DNA of 64,000 nt from Burkholderia sp. 8Y (GCF_902506145.1 NZ_LR733520.1:1639370-1703369), one strand, 5' to 3'; shown: positions 36,309 to 45,594, numbered from the stretch's first letter. The notes: generated from the sequence alone by a model not told the origin. Made by a program: numbers and translations.

Positions 36309-36422
36309 CGCACGCATGCAGGCACGGGACAGTGCCTCAACACTAAGACAGCGCGAGCCCGCTGGCAATGGAAAATGCGATGCGGGCGAACGGACCGGAT
36401 CAGCCGAACACAGGAAACAGGC

Positions 36423-36455
36423 AAAAAAAAATCCAGCCCGAAGACTGGATTTTTT
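36423..36455 (-). terminator. Terminator at the end of the tRNA cluster
   Basis: An aaaaaatccag/ctggatttttt stem with A-run and T-run on opposite sides, a bidirectional Rho-independent terminator, 11 bases beyond the 3' end of the last tRNA-Asp gene. Confidence 0.88.
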
Positions 36456-36465
36456 CACAACGAAC

Positions 36466-36542
36466 TGGCGGAGCGGACGGGACTCGAACCCGCGACCCCC
36501 GGCGTGACAGGCCGGTATTCTAACCAACTGAACTACCGCTCC
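36466..36542 (-). tRNA. tRNA-Asp (GTC), copy 1
   Basis: Read on the minus strand: GGAGCGG acceptor, D arm TTCAGTTGGTTAGAA, anticodon loop CTGTCAC (GTC), T loop TTCGAGT, CCGCTCC acceptor, discriminator G and an encoded CCA; 77 bases. It differs from copy 2 only at T-loop position 60 (T instead of C). Last tRNA of the cluster. Confidence 0.97.
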
Positions 36543-36617
36543 AGTTCTTTCATCAATTCCCGAGGGCAAACCCTCGCGAAAATGCGCAGTGCTTTCTAAT
36601 AGCAGCCGCCGATGTTC

Positions 36618-36693
36618 TGGCGTCCCCTAGGGGATTCGAACCCCTGTACTCACCGTGAAAGGGTGATGTCCTAGGCCTCTAGACGAAGGGGAC
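36618..36693 (-). tRNA. tRNA-Glu (TTC), copy 1
   Basis: Minus strand, 76 bases with encoded CCA. Anticodon loop CTTTCAC (TTC), T arm GGGGTTCGAATCCCC, acceptor GTCCCCT/AGGGGAC. Identical to copy 2 by eye. It starts 27 bases after a terminator-like hairpin that follows tRNA-Asp copy 2. Confidence 0.97.
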
Positions 36694-36719
36694 AACGTAC
36701 TTCCTGCAATCCTGCGGCG

Positions 36720-36743
36720 AAAAAAAACCGGCTGATCAGCCGG
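36720..36743 (-). terminator. Terminator-like hairpin inside the tRNA cluster
   Basis: A perfect 16-base palindrome ccggctgatcagccgg (36728-36743) followed on the minus strand by eight T. It lies between tRNA-Asp copy 2 and tRNA-Glu copy 1, within an apparent single operon. Confidence 0.8.
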
Positions 36744-36765
36744 AGTGTTCCTGCTCGCAAGACGT

Positions 36766-36842
36766 TGGCGGAGCGGACGGGGCTCGAACCCGCGACCCCC
36801 GGCGTGACAGGCCGGTATTCTAACCAACTGAACTACCGCTCC
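36766..36842 (-). tRNA. tRNA-Asp (GTC), copy 2
   Basis: 77 bases on the minus strand with encoded CCA and GTC anticodon. C at T-loop position 60. Third tRNA in transcription order. Confidence 0.97.
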
Positions 36843-36916
36843 AGCTTTTCCTTGCTTCACGAGGCTCTAGTCACCTCATGAAACCAGCAGCGCGTTTCTA
36901 GCAGCCGCCGATATTC

Positions 36917-36992
36917 TGGCGTCCCCTAGGGGATTCGAACCCCTGTACTCACCGTGAAAGGGTGATGTCCTAGGCCTCTAGACGAAGGGGAC
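36917..36992 (-). tRNA. tRNA-Glu (TTC), copy 2
   Basis: 76 bases on the minus strand with encoded CCA and TTC anticodon, identical by eye to copy 1. The 17 bases beyond its 3' end nearly match those beyond copy 1, showing that the unit was duplicated. Confidence 0.97.
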
Positions 36993-37146
36993 AGAAACTT
37001 GTGATTCTGTCATTACTGCTTGACTTGCTGATTAAGTGCTTCAAATCAGCGAGACCGAAATTCTAAACAACTTCGTGTAGCTTGTGAAGTATTTTTTGCG
37101 ACTTCCGAAATCCGGAGAACCACCTCGCAATCACTTCACCTGTTCT

Positions 37147-37222
<76 letters not shown>

Positions 37223-37240
37223 TTGCAGAACAGAAACGAG

Positions 37241-37269
37241 ATTCTATAGGCCGTTTTCGAAGTTGTAAA
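37241..37269 (-). promoter_or_regulatory. Promoter of the tRNA cluster
   Basis: On the minus strand, TTTACA (37264-37269) and TAGAAT (37241-37246) with a 17-base spacer, about 20 bases before the tRNA-Ala 5' end. The short leader fits a stable-RNA promoter. Confidence 0.6.
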
Positions 37270-37363
37270 TACCTTCTGCTGATAGAACCGAAATTTTTTC
37301 ACTCTCTTTTTCGAAAAACGCGCGCAAAGCACGTTCAGCCCGTCCTCCGCGCGCGGCTCCCCC

Positions 37364-38770
37364 TCAAGCGCCTGCTTTCTCCAGCCGACGCAGCACCGTT
37401 TCACGACCGAAGAGCATCAGCACGATGTCGATGGACGGCGTATGCGTCGTGCCCGCAACCAGCAGACGCACCGGCATCGCGAGCTGCGGCATTTTGAGCT
37501 TGTGCGCGGCGAGCGCTGCCTTCAATGCCGCCGAAATGCCTTCCTTGTTCCACTGTGCTTGTTCGAGCCCTGCGCGCAGATCCGCGATGGCTGGCCTCAC
37601 CGCGTCGGTCACATGCTGCGCGTAGGCGTCGGCGTCGATGGCCGGCTCGCGATAGAACATCGCGGCGTTGTCGGCGATGTCCTTCACCGTCGATGCGCGG
37701 TCCTTCAGCAGCCCGACGACCTGGTCGAGCGGTGCGCCGTTGTCGATCGCCGCCGCGTCGATACTCGCTTGCAGCAGGAACGGCCGCGTCAGCTCGGCGA
37801 GCCGCGCGTTGTCGGCTTCCTTGATGTAATGCGCGTTCAGCCAGTTCAGCTTGTCGTGGTCGTATTGCGCGGGCGACTTGCCGAGATGCTCCAGATCGAA
37901 CCATTCGATGAACTGCTCGCGCGAAAAAATCTCGGCATCGCCGTGCGACCAGCCGAGCCGGGCCAGATAGTTGACGACCGCTTCCGGCAGGTAGCCCGCG
38001 TCGCGATAACCCATTACCGCCATCGCGCCGTGGCGCTTGCTCATCTTCTCGCCCTGCTCGTTCAGCACGGTCGGCAGATGCGCGTAGACCGGCGTTTCGC
38101 CGCCGAGCGCGCGAAGAATGTTGATTTGCCGCGGCGTGTTGTTCACGTGATCGTCGCCGCGAATCACATGCGTGATCTTCATGTCGAGATCGTCGACGAC
38201 CACGCAGAAGTTGTACGTCGGCGTGCCGTCGGGGCGCGCGATCACGAGATCGTCGAGCTCTTCGTTCGAAATCTCGATTCTGCCCTTCACCGCGTCGTCC
38301 CACGCGACGACACCCGTGAGCGGATTGCGGAAGCGCACGACCGGCTTCACGCCTTCGGGAACCGGCGGCAGCGTCTTGCCCGGTTCCGGACGCCACGTGC
38401 CGTCGTAGCGCGGCTTTTCACCGGCGGCGCGCTGGCGCTCGCGCAGCGCATCGAGTTCTTCCGTCGACATGTAGCAGTGATACGCGAGGCCCTTCTCCAT
38501 CATCTGGCCGACGACTTCGCGGTAACGGTCCATGCGCTGCATCTGATAGAACGGACCTTCGTCGAAATCGAGGCCAAGCCACGCCATGCCTTCCAGAATC
38601 GCGTCGACCGATGCCTCCGTCGACCGCTCGACGTCCGTGTCCTCGATGCGCAGCACGAAGGTCCCTTTCATCTTGCGCGCGAACGCCCACGGATAGAGCG
38701 CGGAGCGGATATTGCCGAGATGGATGAAGCCGGTCGGGCTTGGGGCAAAGCGTGTACGGACTTGGGTCAT
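37364..38770 (-). CDS. gltX: Glutamyl-tRNA synthetase
   Basis: A 468-residue class I synthetase that charges tRNA-Glu. ATP-binding motifs: the HIGH-type site in [19 protein letters not shown] and the KMSKS-type site [15 protein letters not shown]. The zinc-finger-like region is near residues 95-125. The start at 38770 gives the family N-terminus ([14 protein letters not shown]); an upstream extension is rejected as non-homologous. It lies directly upstream, in transcription direction, of a cluster with two tRNA-Glu genes; a promoter between them suggests separate transcription. Confidence 0.96.
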   Translation of the reverse strand: MTQVRTRFAPSPTGFIHLGNIRSALYPWAFARKMKGTFVLRIEDTDVERSTEASVDAILEGMAWLGLDFDEGPFYQMQRMDRYREVVGQMMEKGLAYHCYMSTEELDALRERQRAAGEKPRYDGTWRPEPGKTLPPVPEGVKPVVRFRNPLTGVVAWDDAVKGRIEISNEELDDLVIARPDGTPTYNFCVVVDDLDMKITHVIRGDDHVNNTPRQINILRALGGETPVYAHLPTVLNEQGEKMSKRHGAMAVMGYRDAGYLPEAVVNYLARLGWSHGDAEIFSREQFIEWFDLEHLGKSPAQYDHDKLNWLNAHYIKEADNARLAELTRPFLLQASIDAAAIDNGAPLDQVVGLLKDRASTVKDIADNAAMFYREPAIDADAYAQHVTDAVRPAIADLRAGLEQAQWNKEGISAALKAALAAHKLKMPQLAMPVRLLVAGTTHTPSIDIVLMLFGRETVLRRLEKAGA

Positions 38771-39083
38771 TGCTGTGTTCTCGATGTACTCGATGATTGC
38801 GCTCGCCCGGCGCGAAGGAGCGGCCAGGCGAAGGAGCGAAGAGGCGAACGGGCGGCGCGAGGAGCGCCGTTGGCTCTTGCACGAAAGCGGTTGCCGGCGG
38901 TACTGCGCTCGTCGCGCGGACTGGCGCGCACGCGGCAAAGGCCGGCTGAATGAGGCGAAATTATACCCGCCGCCCGCCTGACGCCTGACCGGCCGCCATT
39001 TGTTTTATGATGTGCGCGCCGTTTTTCGACGCACCCTGGAACGCGCACGCAATCGTGCATTTGCCGCATCGCTGGAGTCTCAC
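38771..39083. other. Intergenic region between gltX and the patatin gene
   Basis: A 313-base divergent gap with presumptive promoters of both genes. It has a purine-rich stretch (about 38813-38870) with repeated gcgaaggagcg-like segments. No gene or RNA is supportable. Confidence 0.45.
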
Positions 39084-40037
39084 TTGAATTCATCGTCACC
39101 CTGCTCACGCCGCGAACCTCGCATTTCGCGCCGCGCATTTTCGCTCGCGGCGGCGTCGTCCGTTCTGGCCGCCTGCACCAGCACGACCGGCGGCATCGCC
39201 GGTCGCGGCGCACCCGTCGTGAACACGCCCAACACGGATTCACAACGCCCCGCGCGAATCGGCCTCGCGCTCGGCGGCGGCGCGGCGCGCGGCTTCGCGC
39301 ACATCGGCGTGATCAAGGCACTCGAAGCGCGCAACGTGCGCGTCGATCTCGTCGCGGGCACGAGCGCGGGCTCGGTTATCGCGGCGCTGTACGCGTCGGG
39401 CATGACCGGTATCGCGATGAACAAGCTCGCGCTGACGATGGACGAAGCCTCCATCAGCGACTGGGCGATGCCCTTTCGCACGCGCGGCATCCTGCAAGGC
39501 GTGGCGCTTCAAAACTTCCTGAACAAGACGCTCGACAACCGGCCGATCGAAAAGATGGCGAAGCCGCTCGGCATCGTCGCGACCGATCTGAAGACCGGTC
39601 AGCCGATTCTCTTTCAGCGCGGCAATACGGGCGTGGCGGTGCGGGCGTCGTGCAGCGTGCCATCGATCTTCGAGCCGGTGAAAATCGGCGATCACGAATA
39701 TGTCGATGGCGGCCTCGTGAGCCCGGTGCCCGCCGCGTTCGCGCACAAGATGGGCGCGGATTTCGTGATCGCGGTGGATATCTCGGCGCGGCCCGAAACG
39801 GCGCTCACGCAAAGTTCGTTCGACGTCCTGATGCAGACCTTCACGATCATGGGCCAGTCGATCAAGGCGTACGAGCTCGACAAATACGCGAACGCCGTCA
39901 TCCGCCCGAACCTCAACGCGATGAGCAGCAGCGACTTCAGCCAGCGCAACGCGGCGATTCTCGCGGGCGAGGAAGCGGTAGCGAAAATGTGGCCGACGTT
40001 GCAGCGGCAACTGGCCGAGCGCGGCATGCGCGTTTGA
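39084..40037 (+). CDS. Patatin-like phospholipase, probable Tat-exported lipoprotein
   Basis: A 317-residue RssA-type patatin. The start is taken as TTG at 39084, which has GGAGTCT about 5 bases upstream; starts further upstream add an arginine-rich stretch unlike the family. The N-terminus has a twin-arginine motif (SRRAFSLAA) running into a lipobox LAAC, so it may be exported folded and lipidated. Catalytic parts: oxyanion loop RIGLALGGGAARGFAHIGV, nucleophile GTSAG and Asp in YVDGGLVSP. It probably cleaves lipid esters in the periplasm or at the outer membrane. Convergent with the cytochrome gene. Confidence 0.85.
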   Translation: MNSSSPCSRREPRISRRAFSLAAASSVLAACTSTTGGIAGRGAPVVNTPNTDSQRPARIGLALGGGAARGFAHIGVIKALEARNVRVDLVAGTSAGSVIAALYASGMTGIAMNKLALTMDEASISDWAMPFRTRGILQGVALQNFLNKTLDNRPIEKMAKPLGIVATDLKTGQPILFQRGNTGVAVRASCSVPSIFEPVKIGDHEYVDGGLVSPVPAAFAHKMGADFVIAVDISARPETALTQSSFDVLMQTFTIMGQSIKAYELDKYANAVIRPNLNAMSSSDFSQRNAAILAGEEAVAKMWPTLQRQLAERGMRV

Positions 40038-40051
40038 CGGCTTAAGAAAGA

Positions 40052-40078
40052 CGAAGGCCACGCGATGCGTGGCCTTCG
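40052..40078. terminator. Hairpin between convergent patatin and cytochrome genes
   Basis: A perfect 12-bp stem (40052-40063 and 40067-40078) with a 3-base loop, positioned to end both convergent transcripts. No T-run. Confidence 0.65.
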
Positions 40079-40082
40079 ATCC

Positions 40083-41336
40083 TCAGCGCAGCGACTTGAC
40101 GTTATCGGCGGTGATATCGCCCGGCTGGCCGCCCCACGTCACGCGCAGATAGTTCGTCAATTGCGCAATCTGCTCGTCGCTGTAGGTCGCGGCGAAGGCC
40201 GGCATCGGCTGCATGCTTTCGACGCCCTTGAACGGCTGCGCTTCAATGCCGTCGAGCATCGACACGATCAGATTGCGCGCATCGCCCTGACGCAGCGTCG
40301 AATTGTCCTTCATCGCGACCGCGACGTGCGGCTTGCCCTCGCCCTCGCGTCCGTGACAGCCCGCGCATGAATCGAGATACAGATTGCGGCCGGCCGCGAG
40401 TTGCTGCGCATCGCCGGATTGCACCGTGACCGGCACCGGTGCGGGCGGTGCGTCGCCAAGCAGATAGGTCGCGAGCGCGCGCACGTCATCGCGGTTCAGA
40501 TGCTGCGTGCTGAGATACACGACCGGATGCATCTCGCCGAAGGCCGAACCCTGCCGGGCGACGCCCGTCGAGAAGTACGCCTGCAAGTCCGCGCCGGTCC
40601 AGCCGCGCGCCGCCAGCGCAGCCGGCGTGATGTCCGGCGCACCGATGCGCCCGAGCGCCCCGCCTTGCAGCGTCTTCGCGCTCTGAAGCTGACCGAACGC
40701 GCCGCGCGGCGTGTGGCATTCCGCGCAGTGCCCGAGCGCGTTGGCGAGATAACGGCCGCGCGTCCAGTCGGCCGATTGGCCCGTGGACGCGTCGGGCAGC
40801 GCGTCGTTCAGGAACAGCATGTCCCAGAACCGCACCGCGAAGCGCACGTTGTACGGGAAGCGCAGACTCGCTTCCACATTCGGCACGGCTGCGGGCTTTT
40901 GCGCCATCAGGTAGGCATAGATGGCGTCGCTGTCTTCGCGCGACATCTGCCGGTACGACGTGTACGGCATCGCGGGATATAGCTTGCCGTTGGGCGCCTG
41001 ACCGTCGTGGAGCGCACGGTAGAACTCGTCGGCGTTCCACTTGCCGATGCCGTACTTCGGATCGGGCGTGATGTTGCTGCCATAGAACGTTCCGAACTGG
41101 GAATCCAGCTTCACGCCGCCCGCGAACGGCGCGCCGCCCGTGGCCGTGTGGCACGCAGCGCAGTCTGCGGCCTGGGCGAGATAGCGTCCGCGCGCGACGG
41201 CTTCCGGCGAAGCCGCGGCCTGCTGCGCCGTATCGCGATTGCTGTGGCATGCGGACAGCGCGAGCGCGGCAAGCGCGAATGGAACCGCGCGCATGAACGA
41301 GCGGCGCACAGTGCGCGTCATGATCGATTTCATCAT
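40083..41336 (-). CDS. Tri-haem cytochrome c subunit of a periplasmic molybdenum hydroxylase
   Basis: A 417-residue protein. The N-terminus is a signal peptide with a lipobox-like LSAC. Three c-type haem sites are visible: CAACH, CAECH and CAGCH, each opening a cytochrome c domain of about 120 residues with a distal Met (for example MPAF near the end). It resembles the cytochrome subunits of membrane-bound alcohol and aldehyde dehydrogenases, which pass electrons to the respiratory chain. ATG at 41336 overlaps the stop codon of the 2Fe-2S subunit gene by 4 bases (ATGA). Last gene of the three-gene operon. Confidence 0.9.
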   Translation of the reverse strand: MMKSIMTRTVRRSFMRAVPFALAALALSACHSNRDTAQQAAASPEAVARGRYLAQAADCAACHTATGGAPFAGGVKLDSQFGTFYGSNITPDPKYGIGKWNADEFYRALHDGQAPNGKLYPAMPYTSYRQMSREDSDAIYAYLMAQKPAAVPNVEASLRFPYNVRFAVRFWDMLFLNDALPDASTGQSADWTRGRYLANALGHCAECHTPRGAFGQLQSAKTLQGGALGRIGAPDITPAALAARGWTGADLQAYFSTGVARQGSAFGEMHPVVYLSTQHLNRDDVRALATYLLGDAPPAPVPVTVQSGDAQQLAAGRNLYLDSCAGCHGREGEGKPHVAVAMKDNSTLRQGDARNLIVSMLDGIEAQPFKGVESMQPMPAFAATYSDEQIAQLTNYLRVTWGGQPGDITADNVKSLR

Positions 41337-41905
41337 GCGGCGTCCTTCACAAGTCCGGGCGTGGCAAGCACGAGGTCCTTCACGGCTTCGTAGTAGCGCA
41401 CGTAGCCGGTGCAGCGGCAGATATGGTCGTTGAGCGCGGCCATGATCGTCGCTTCGACCTGGTCCTTCGTGATCGGCTCGCGCTTGAGCCGCTCCAGCAA
41501 CACCGTTGTCGCGTTCACGAAGCCCGGCGTGCAATAGCCGCACTGGAAGCTGAAATGGTCGAGGAATTGCTGCTGCACGGGCGAGAGTTCGACCACGTCG
41601 CCGTGTTCGTTGCGCTTCGCGTGCCCTTCGATGGTCCGCACCGTCTTGCCGTCGAAGAAATGCGCGCCGTTGATGCACGTGCGGACTTCCTCGCTCGTGC
41701 CGTCCGCGCGATCGACGATCACGACGCACGCATGGCACACGCCCTGACCGCAGCCGAGCCGCGAGCCCGTGAGACCGGCGTATTCGTGGAGAAAGTCGAT
41801 CATCGGCAAGCCGGACGGCACCGGCATCGGGCCGAGCTTGTTGCCGTTGATCGTCATTGAAAGCGAGCGCATCTCGACGCCCGCGGCGGATGGGATGGCC
41901 GTCAT
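41333..41905 (-). CDS. 2Fe-2S subunit of a molybdenum hydroxylase
   Basis: A 190-residue small subunit of the xanthine oxidase family (CoxS/IorA type). N-terminal plant-type ferredoxin cluster ligands are in GSRLGCGQGVCHACVVIVD and the fourth Cys in TCINGAHF; the C-terminal helical domain binds the second cluster with CGYCTPGF and CRCTGYVRYYEAV. It has no signal peptide, so it probably travels with the Tat-exported large subunit. Its start overlaps the large-subunit stop codon by 4 bases (ATGA), and its stop codon overlaps the cytochrome start. Confidence 0.93.
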   Translation of the reverse strand: MTAIPSAAGVEMRSLSMTINGNKLGPMPVPSGLPMIDFLHEYAGLTGSRLGCGQGVCHACVVIVDRADGTSEEVRTCINGAHFFDGKTVRTIEGHAKRNEHGDVVELSPVQQQFLDHFSFQCGYCTPGFVNATTVLLERLKREPITKDQVEATIMAALNDHICRCTGYVRYYEAVKDLVLATPGLVKDAA

Positions 41906-44724
41906 GCGAGCACCTCCTGAATGTTTTGCGGCGTCACCGGCAGATCGGTGAAGCGATGGCCGATCGCGTGCGCGATCGCGTTGACGATGGCGCCGACCAC
42001 CGGAATCATCACCACTTCGGCGATGCCCTTCGGCGGATCCGTTTCACTGAGCGGCGGCAGCACGTCGCCCGTCTGCTTCCACACTGCGACGTCGCTCGCG
42101 AGCGGCAGCCGATAGCGGTTGAAGTTCCACGTGCCGTTGCCGGGACCGTCCTCGTAGAGCGGCAGATATTCGTGCAGCGCGTGCCCGATGCCCATCGCAA
42201 GACCGCCCTGCAACTGCCCCGAGACGAGCTGCGGCGCGATTGTGTTGCCGCACTCCATGATCGAGTGATGCGACAGCAGTTCGACCTTTCCGCTCGCCTC
42301 GTTCACGGCGAGTTCGACGAGCGTGCCGACCGCGCTGTAGTACGTGACCGTCGCGTTGTTGCGCTGAACAGGCGGAATCATCACGCGTTTGCGGTTGAGC
42401 ACGACGTAGCCGTTCGGCGTCTTTCTGCCGGCGCTTTGCGTCGCATCGCTGCCGAAGCGCACCGACAAGCCGTCGAGCGGCAACTGATCGGCGGTGCCGG
42501 CGATATCGAACTGCGCCTCGCTCCACTGCCAGCGGTTGAACGTGTGCACGACCGCGCCGGTCGCAAGCCGGAGCTCGTGCGCCTTCCTGGCGAGGACGTC
42601 GAAGGCAATGGGTTCGAGGCCGTCGGCGGACAGCTTGCCGTCCGTCCAGCGCGCGTCTTCCATGCGCACGACGAACGAGGTCGCCTGACCGCCGCCGATG
42701 CCTTGCGTCCAGATCGCCATCGCGGCGGGCCAGAGGCCGTGGCGGAACAGCACGCGCGCCGCTTCGCGCGTCGCATGCGAGAAGTAATAGGCGGAATTCG
42801 TCGCGCTCGAAGGTGACATGTACGCGGGCGACCAGCGCGGATTCGCGCTCAATCGATCCTGCTCGGCCTGCGACATGAGGTAGGGATCGCCGCTCGTGAC
42901 GACAGGCAGATCTGCCCAGTCGGTGACCGCCATGTGAACCTCGGCGGCGGGCTTGCCGAGCCACTTCGCGACGACGAGCGCCTGCGCCGTCGACGCTCCC
43001 GTGCCGATCTCCGCGCCCGAATGCGACAGCGCAATGCGCCCGTCCGCGCTGAATTCGACCTTGGCGAACGCGCTCTCCGCGCCGGTGCCGAAGTCTTTCT
43101 GCACGCACGCGAAGCCGACGCCGTAGCGCATGCCCGGATGCGCGGCTTCGTAGTCGGTCTTGCGTTGCGCGCGTCCGGTCCAGAGCGGATGCGCCTTCGC
43201 CTGAAGCAGCACTTCTTCCGCGCGCACCGCGCCTGCGGGAATCGCGCCCTGCGTGTTCTTCATGCCGGTGCGCATCACGTTCGCGAGACGCAGGTCGATC
43301 GGATCGGTGCCAAGCTGCGCGGCGATGTCGTCGATCATCATTTCGGTCGCCGCCATGCTTTGCAGCGTGCCGTAGCCGCGCGCCGAGCCGGCATCGACCG
43401 CACGCGAGGCGATGGCGACCGCGGTCAGGTCGCTCTGCGGGATGTAGTAGATGGACTGCGCGGCCGTCGCGCCGACCATCGCCACCGACGGCGAGAAATT
43501 GCAGCGCCCGCCGCCGTTCGCGATGAAATCGCCTTTGAACGCCTGAATCTTCCCGGTCTTCCGGTCGACCGCCATGCGGTAGCGCATGTCGAACGCGTGA
43601 CGCTTCAGCGAGCTTTGAAACTGTTCGAAGCGGTCGAACGCGAGGCGCACCGGGCGCCCCTCGCCGTACATCGCGGCGACGAGGCCGTAGAACGGCACGT
43701 TGAAGTGATCCTTCGAGCCGTAGCCGACCGTGTAGCACGGATGCAGGAACAGGTTCTTCACCGTGAAGCGCGACTTCGCCGCCATTTCCAGCGCGCTCTG
43801 CGCGACTTCATACGGCCCTTGCGTCGGCACGACCATGTGCAGCGACTGCGTGGCCGCGTCGTACCAGCAGTTCGCGTTGTCGGGCTCGAGCGCGGCGGTA
43901 TCGACCGATTGCGTCTTGTATTCGCGATCCACGACGAGCCATTGCTCCGGCGGATGATCCAGCGCGTTCCCGATGGCTTGCGCGTGGAACATGCCCTGCT
44001 CGTCGAGCTTGCCGTGTTCGTGGGCGTCGGCCCAGACGGGCTCGCGCTTTTTCATCATGTGCGGAAAAAGCGGCGAGTCCTTCAGGCTGGAGAAGGTGTC
44101 GTCGTCGTACGGCGTCTTGCCGCCCACGCGCACGAAACGGAACGACGCCCACGGATCGCGCTCGATGAAACCGGTCGTCGCGCCATAGCGGACGACGCCG
44201 TCGCGGAATTGCAGCTTGTCCTTCGCGAGACGGAAGCGCGCGAAATCGTGATAGATCAGCATGGCGACCGCCTGCCCCAGATACGCGGGCGTCTTGCCGG
44301 CGGGCAGCAGCATGTCGTCGCCGTAGAAAGCGGGGAACGCGAGCTTGTCGCGCGCGAGATCGTCCGCCGTCACGACGCGATCCGGCGCGAGGCCGCCGTC
44401 GAGCGAGGAAAGATCGATGCCTTCGTAGAGGCGATCCGCGAGCGTCGTGCGCAGAATCAGCGCATGCGACTGCTGCTGCGGCCAATGCGGGATGTCCTTC
44501 GCGCGGATGTCGCGCGCGAAGACTTTCGCGCCCGTCACCTTCGCGATGCCGTCGATGCGGAACTTGGGATAGCCGCTCGCCGCATGCCATTGAACCGGCG
44601 TCAGGATCTTCTCTTCGAACAGTGCGGCGAACGCGCGGCTGCCCAGAGGCGCGATGAACACGGACACGCCCGCGAGCGCCCCCGCCTTCAGAAAACCGCG
44701 ACGCGACAGGCCGAGTTTCCCCAT
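41902..44724 (-). CDS. Tat-exported molybdopterin-binding aldehyde oxidase-type large subunit
   Basis: A 940-residue large subunit of the xanthine oxidase family. The start has a GAGGAGAAG Shine-Dalgarno. The N-terminus is a Tat signal (LSRRGFLKAGALAG). Molybdopterin-binding segments include SARGYGTLQSMAATEMMIDD, ALSHSGAEIGTGASTAQALV and QLQGGLAMGIGHALHEYL; the likely catalytic Glu lies in KGIAEVVMIP near the C-terminus (usually KGIGE in the family). Isoquinoline 1-oxidoreductase and periplasmic aldehyde oxidases share this architecture; the substrate cannot be assigned. Cofactor maturation genes are not in the window. Confidence 0.92.
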   Translation of the reverse strand: MGKLGLSRRGFLKAGALAGVSVFIAPLGSRAFAALFEEKILTPVQWHAASGYPKFRIDGIAKVTGAKVFARDIRAKDIPHWPQQQSHALILRTTLADRLYEGIDLSSLDGGLAPDRVVTADDLARDKLAFPAFYGDDMLLPAGKTPAYLGQAVAMLIYHDFARFRLAKDKLQFRDGVVRYGATTGFIERDPWASFRFVRVGGKTPYDDDTFSSLKDSPLFPHMMKKREPVWADAHEHGKLDEQGMFHAQAIGNALDHPPEQWLVVDREYKTQSVDTAALEPDNANCWYDAATQSLHMVVPTQGPYEVAQSALEMAAKSRFTVKNLFLHPCYTVGYGSKDHFNVPFYGLVAAMYGEGRPVRLAFDRFEQFQSSLKRHAFDMRYRMAVDRKTGKIQAFKGDFIANGGGRCNFSPSVAMVGATAAQSIYYIPQSDLTAVAIASRAVDAGSARGYGTLQSMAATEMMIDDIAAQLGTDPIDLRLANVMRTGMKNTQGAIPAGAVRAEEVLLQAKAHPLWTGRAQRKTDYEAAHPGMRYGVGFACVQKDFGTGAESAFAKVEFSADGRIALSHSGAEIGTGASTAQALVVAKWLGKPAAEVHMAVTDWADLPVVTSGDPYLMSQAEQDRLSANPRWSPAYMSPSSATNSAYYFSHATREAARVLFRHGLWPAAMAIWTQGIGGGQATSFVVRMEDARWTDGKLSADGLEPIAFDVLARKAHELRLATGAVVHTFNRWQWSEAQFDIAGTADQLPLDGLSVRFGSDATQSAGRKTPNGYVVLNRKRVMIPPVQRNNATVTYYSAVGTLVELAVNEASGKVELLSHHSIMECGNTIAPQLVSGQLQGGLAMGIGHALHEYLPLYEDGPGNGTWNFNRYRLPLASDVAVWKQTGDVLPPLSETDPPKGIAEVVMIPVVGAIVNAIAHAIGHRFTDLPVTPQNIQEVLA

Positions 44725-45040
44725 GTACTTCTCCTCGAATGAACGCCTTTGGACGCGCGCAGGCACCGACGACCGCGCGCAGTCGCGGCGCGGGAATCGT
44801 AAATTTCGTTTGCAATGCCAAGCATCGACGCGCGAGCAGCGTCGGCGTCCGGACGTTATGGATGGCGGCTGACACTGCTTGCCAGCACGCAGAGGCGCGA
44901 TTTTAAGGGGCCGATGGGCGCGGAACAACGCGCGCCGCGTCAAGTTCTGTCAAGATTCGACGCGACGCCAGGCGCGCAAACGAAAACGGCGGCGCTCTTC
45001 GCGAGCGCCGCCGTTTTTTGAGATCAGTGAAGAGGCGAAC
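44725..45040. other. Intergenic region between iscX and the molybdenum hydroxylase operon
   Basis: A 316-base gap. It contains the isc operon terminator (44983-45017) and, presumably, the promoter of the molybdenum hydroxylase operon, which I could not define. No small gene is supportable. Confidence 0.5.
44983..45017 (-). terminator. Terminator of the isc operon
   Basis: A perfect 15-bp stem (44983-44997 and 45003-45017) with A4/T4 ends, 24 bases after the iscX stop codon. Strong stem with a short T-run on the minus strand. Confidence 0.85.
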
Positions 45041-45238
45041 TCAGTAGTCCGCGTCCTCGATCCACGCCGCCTGAATGGCTTCGAGAATCTTTTCGTTGGA
45101 TTTTTGCGGGTCGTCGTCGAAACCTTCCAGTTCGGTCACCCAGCGATGCAGGTCCGTGAAACGCACATATTGGGGATCGATATCCTGATGCGCGTCGGTC
45201 AAGGCCATCGCGATCTCCTGAGTATCTGTCCACTTCAT
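45041..45238 (-). CDS. iscX: Fe-S cluster assembly protein IscX
   Basis: A 65-residue acidic IscX (YfhJ) protein, starting [22 protein letters not shown] with the family segment [10 protein letters not shown] and ending [13 protein letters not shown]. It binds IscS and iron and modulates cluster assembly. The start follows AGGAGG by a few bases. Last gene of the isc operon, 14 bases after fdx. The longer in-frame ORF upstream overlaps fdx and is rejected. Confidence 0.95.
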   Translation of the reverse strand: MKWTDTQEIAMALTDAHQDIDPQYVRFTDLHRWVTELEGFDDDPQKSNEKILEAIQAAWIEDADY

Positions 45239-45252
45239 GGGCGAGCCTCCTG

Positions 45253-45594
45253 TCAATGATTTTCTTTGGCGTGATTGATGGAGTACCGGGGAATCTCGAC
45301 GACGAGATCGTCCTCGGCGGGCATCATCGCCTGACATGATAACCGCGATGTCGGCTCGAGACCCCAGGCTTTGTCGAGCAGATCGTCTTCGTCTTCCCCG
45401 GACGGTTCGAGGGCGTTGAAGCCCTCGCGGACAATGACGTGACAGGTCGTGCACGCGCACGACTTCTCGCACGCGTGCTCGATCTCGATACCGTGTTCCA
45501 GCAGGTTGTCGCAGATGCTCTTGCCGACATCGGCGTCGATCACCGCGCCGTCCGGACAAAGTTCGACATGAGGCAGCACAACGATTTGAGGCAT
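45253..45594 (-). CDS. fdx: ISC-type 2Fe-2S ferredoxin
   Basis: A 113-residue adrenodoxin-like ferredoxin supplying electrons for cluster assembly. Cluster ligands are in [16 protein letters not shown] (three Cys) and RLSCQAMM (fourth). The C-terminal Asp/Glu-rich helix [19 protein letters not shown] is the usual partner-binding region. Lies between hscA and iscX. Confidence 0.96.
   Translation of the reverse strand: MPQIVVLPHVELCPDGAVIDADVGKSICDNLLEHGIEIEHACEKSCACTTCHVIVREGFNALEPSGEDEDDLLDKAWGLEPTSRLSCQAMMPAEDDLVVEIPRYSINHAKENH

Larger units (their letters stand above)
36466..37000 (-). repeat. Tandem duplication of a Glu-Asp tRNA unit
   Basis: Two roughly 300-base units, each tRNA-Glu followed by tRNA-Asp in transcription order (spacing 300 bases Asp to Asp, 299 Glu to Glu). 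tRNA genes and 17 bases next to each tRNA-Glu 3' end are conserved; remaining spacers have diverged. Each unit is followed by its own terminator-like hairpin. Confidence 0.85.

Noticed and set aside
36627..36860. 77-residue ORF with an apparent peptide containing VQLVRIPACHAGGRGF
   Set aside because: It is a translation of a tRNA-Asp gene. The same peptide appears upstream of the GNAT gene, whose start was therefore set further inside.
38813..38870. Purine-rich gcgaaggagcg repeats near gltX
   Set aside because: Short, irregular and without an obvious structural or coding role.
42934..44742. 602-residue open frame on the plus strand
   Set aside because: Antisense to the molybdenum hydroxylase large subunit.
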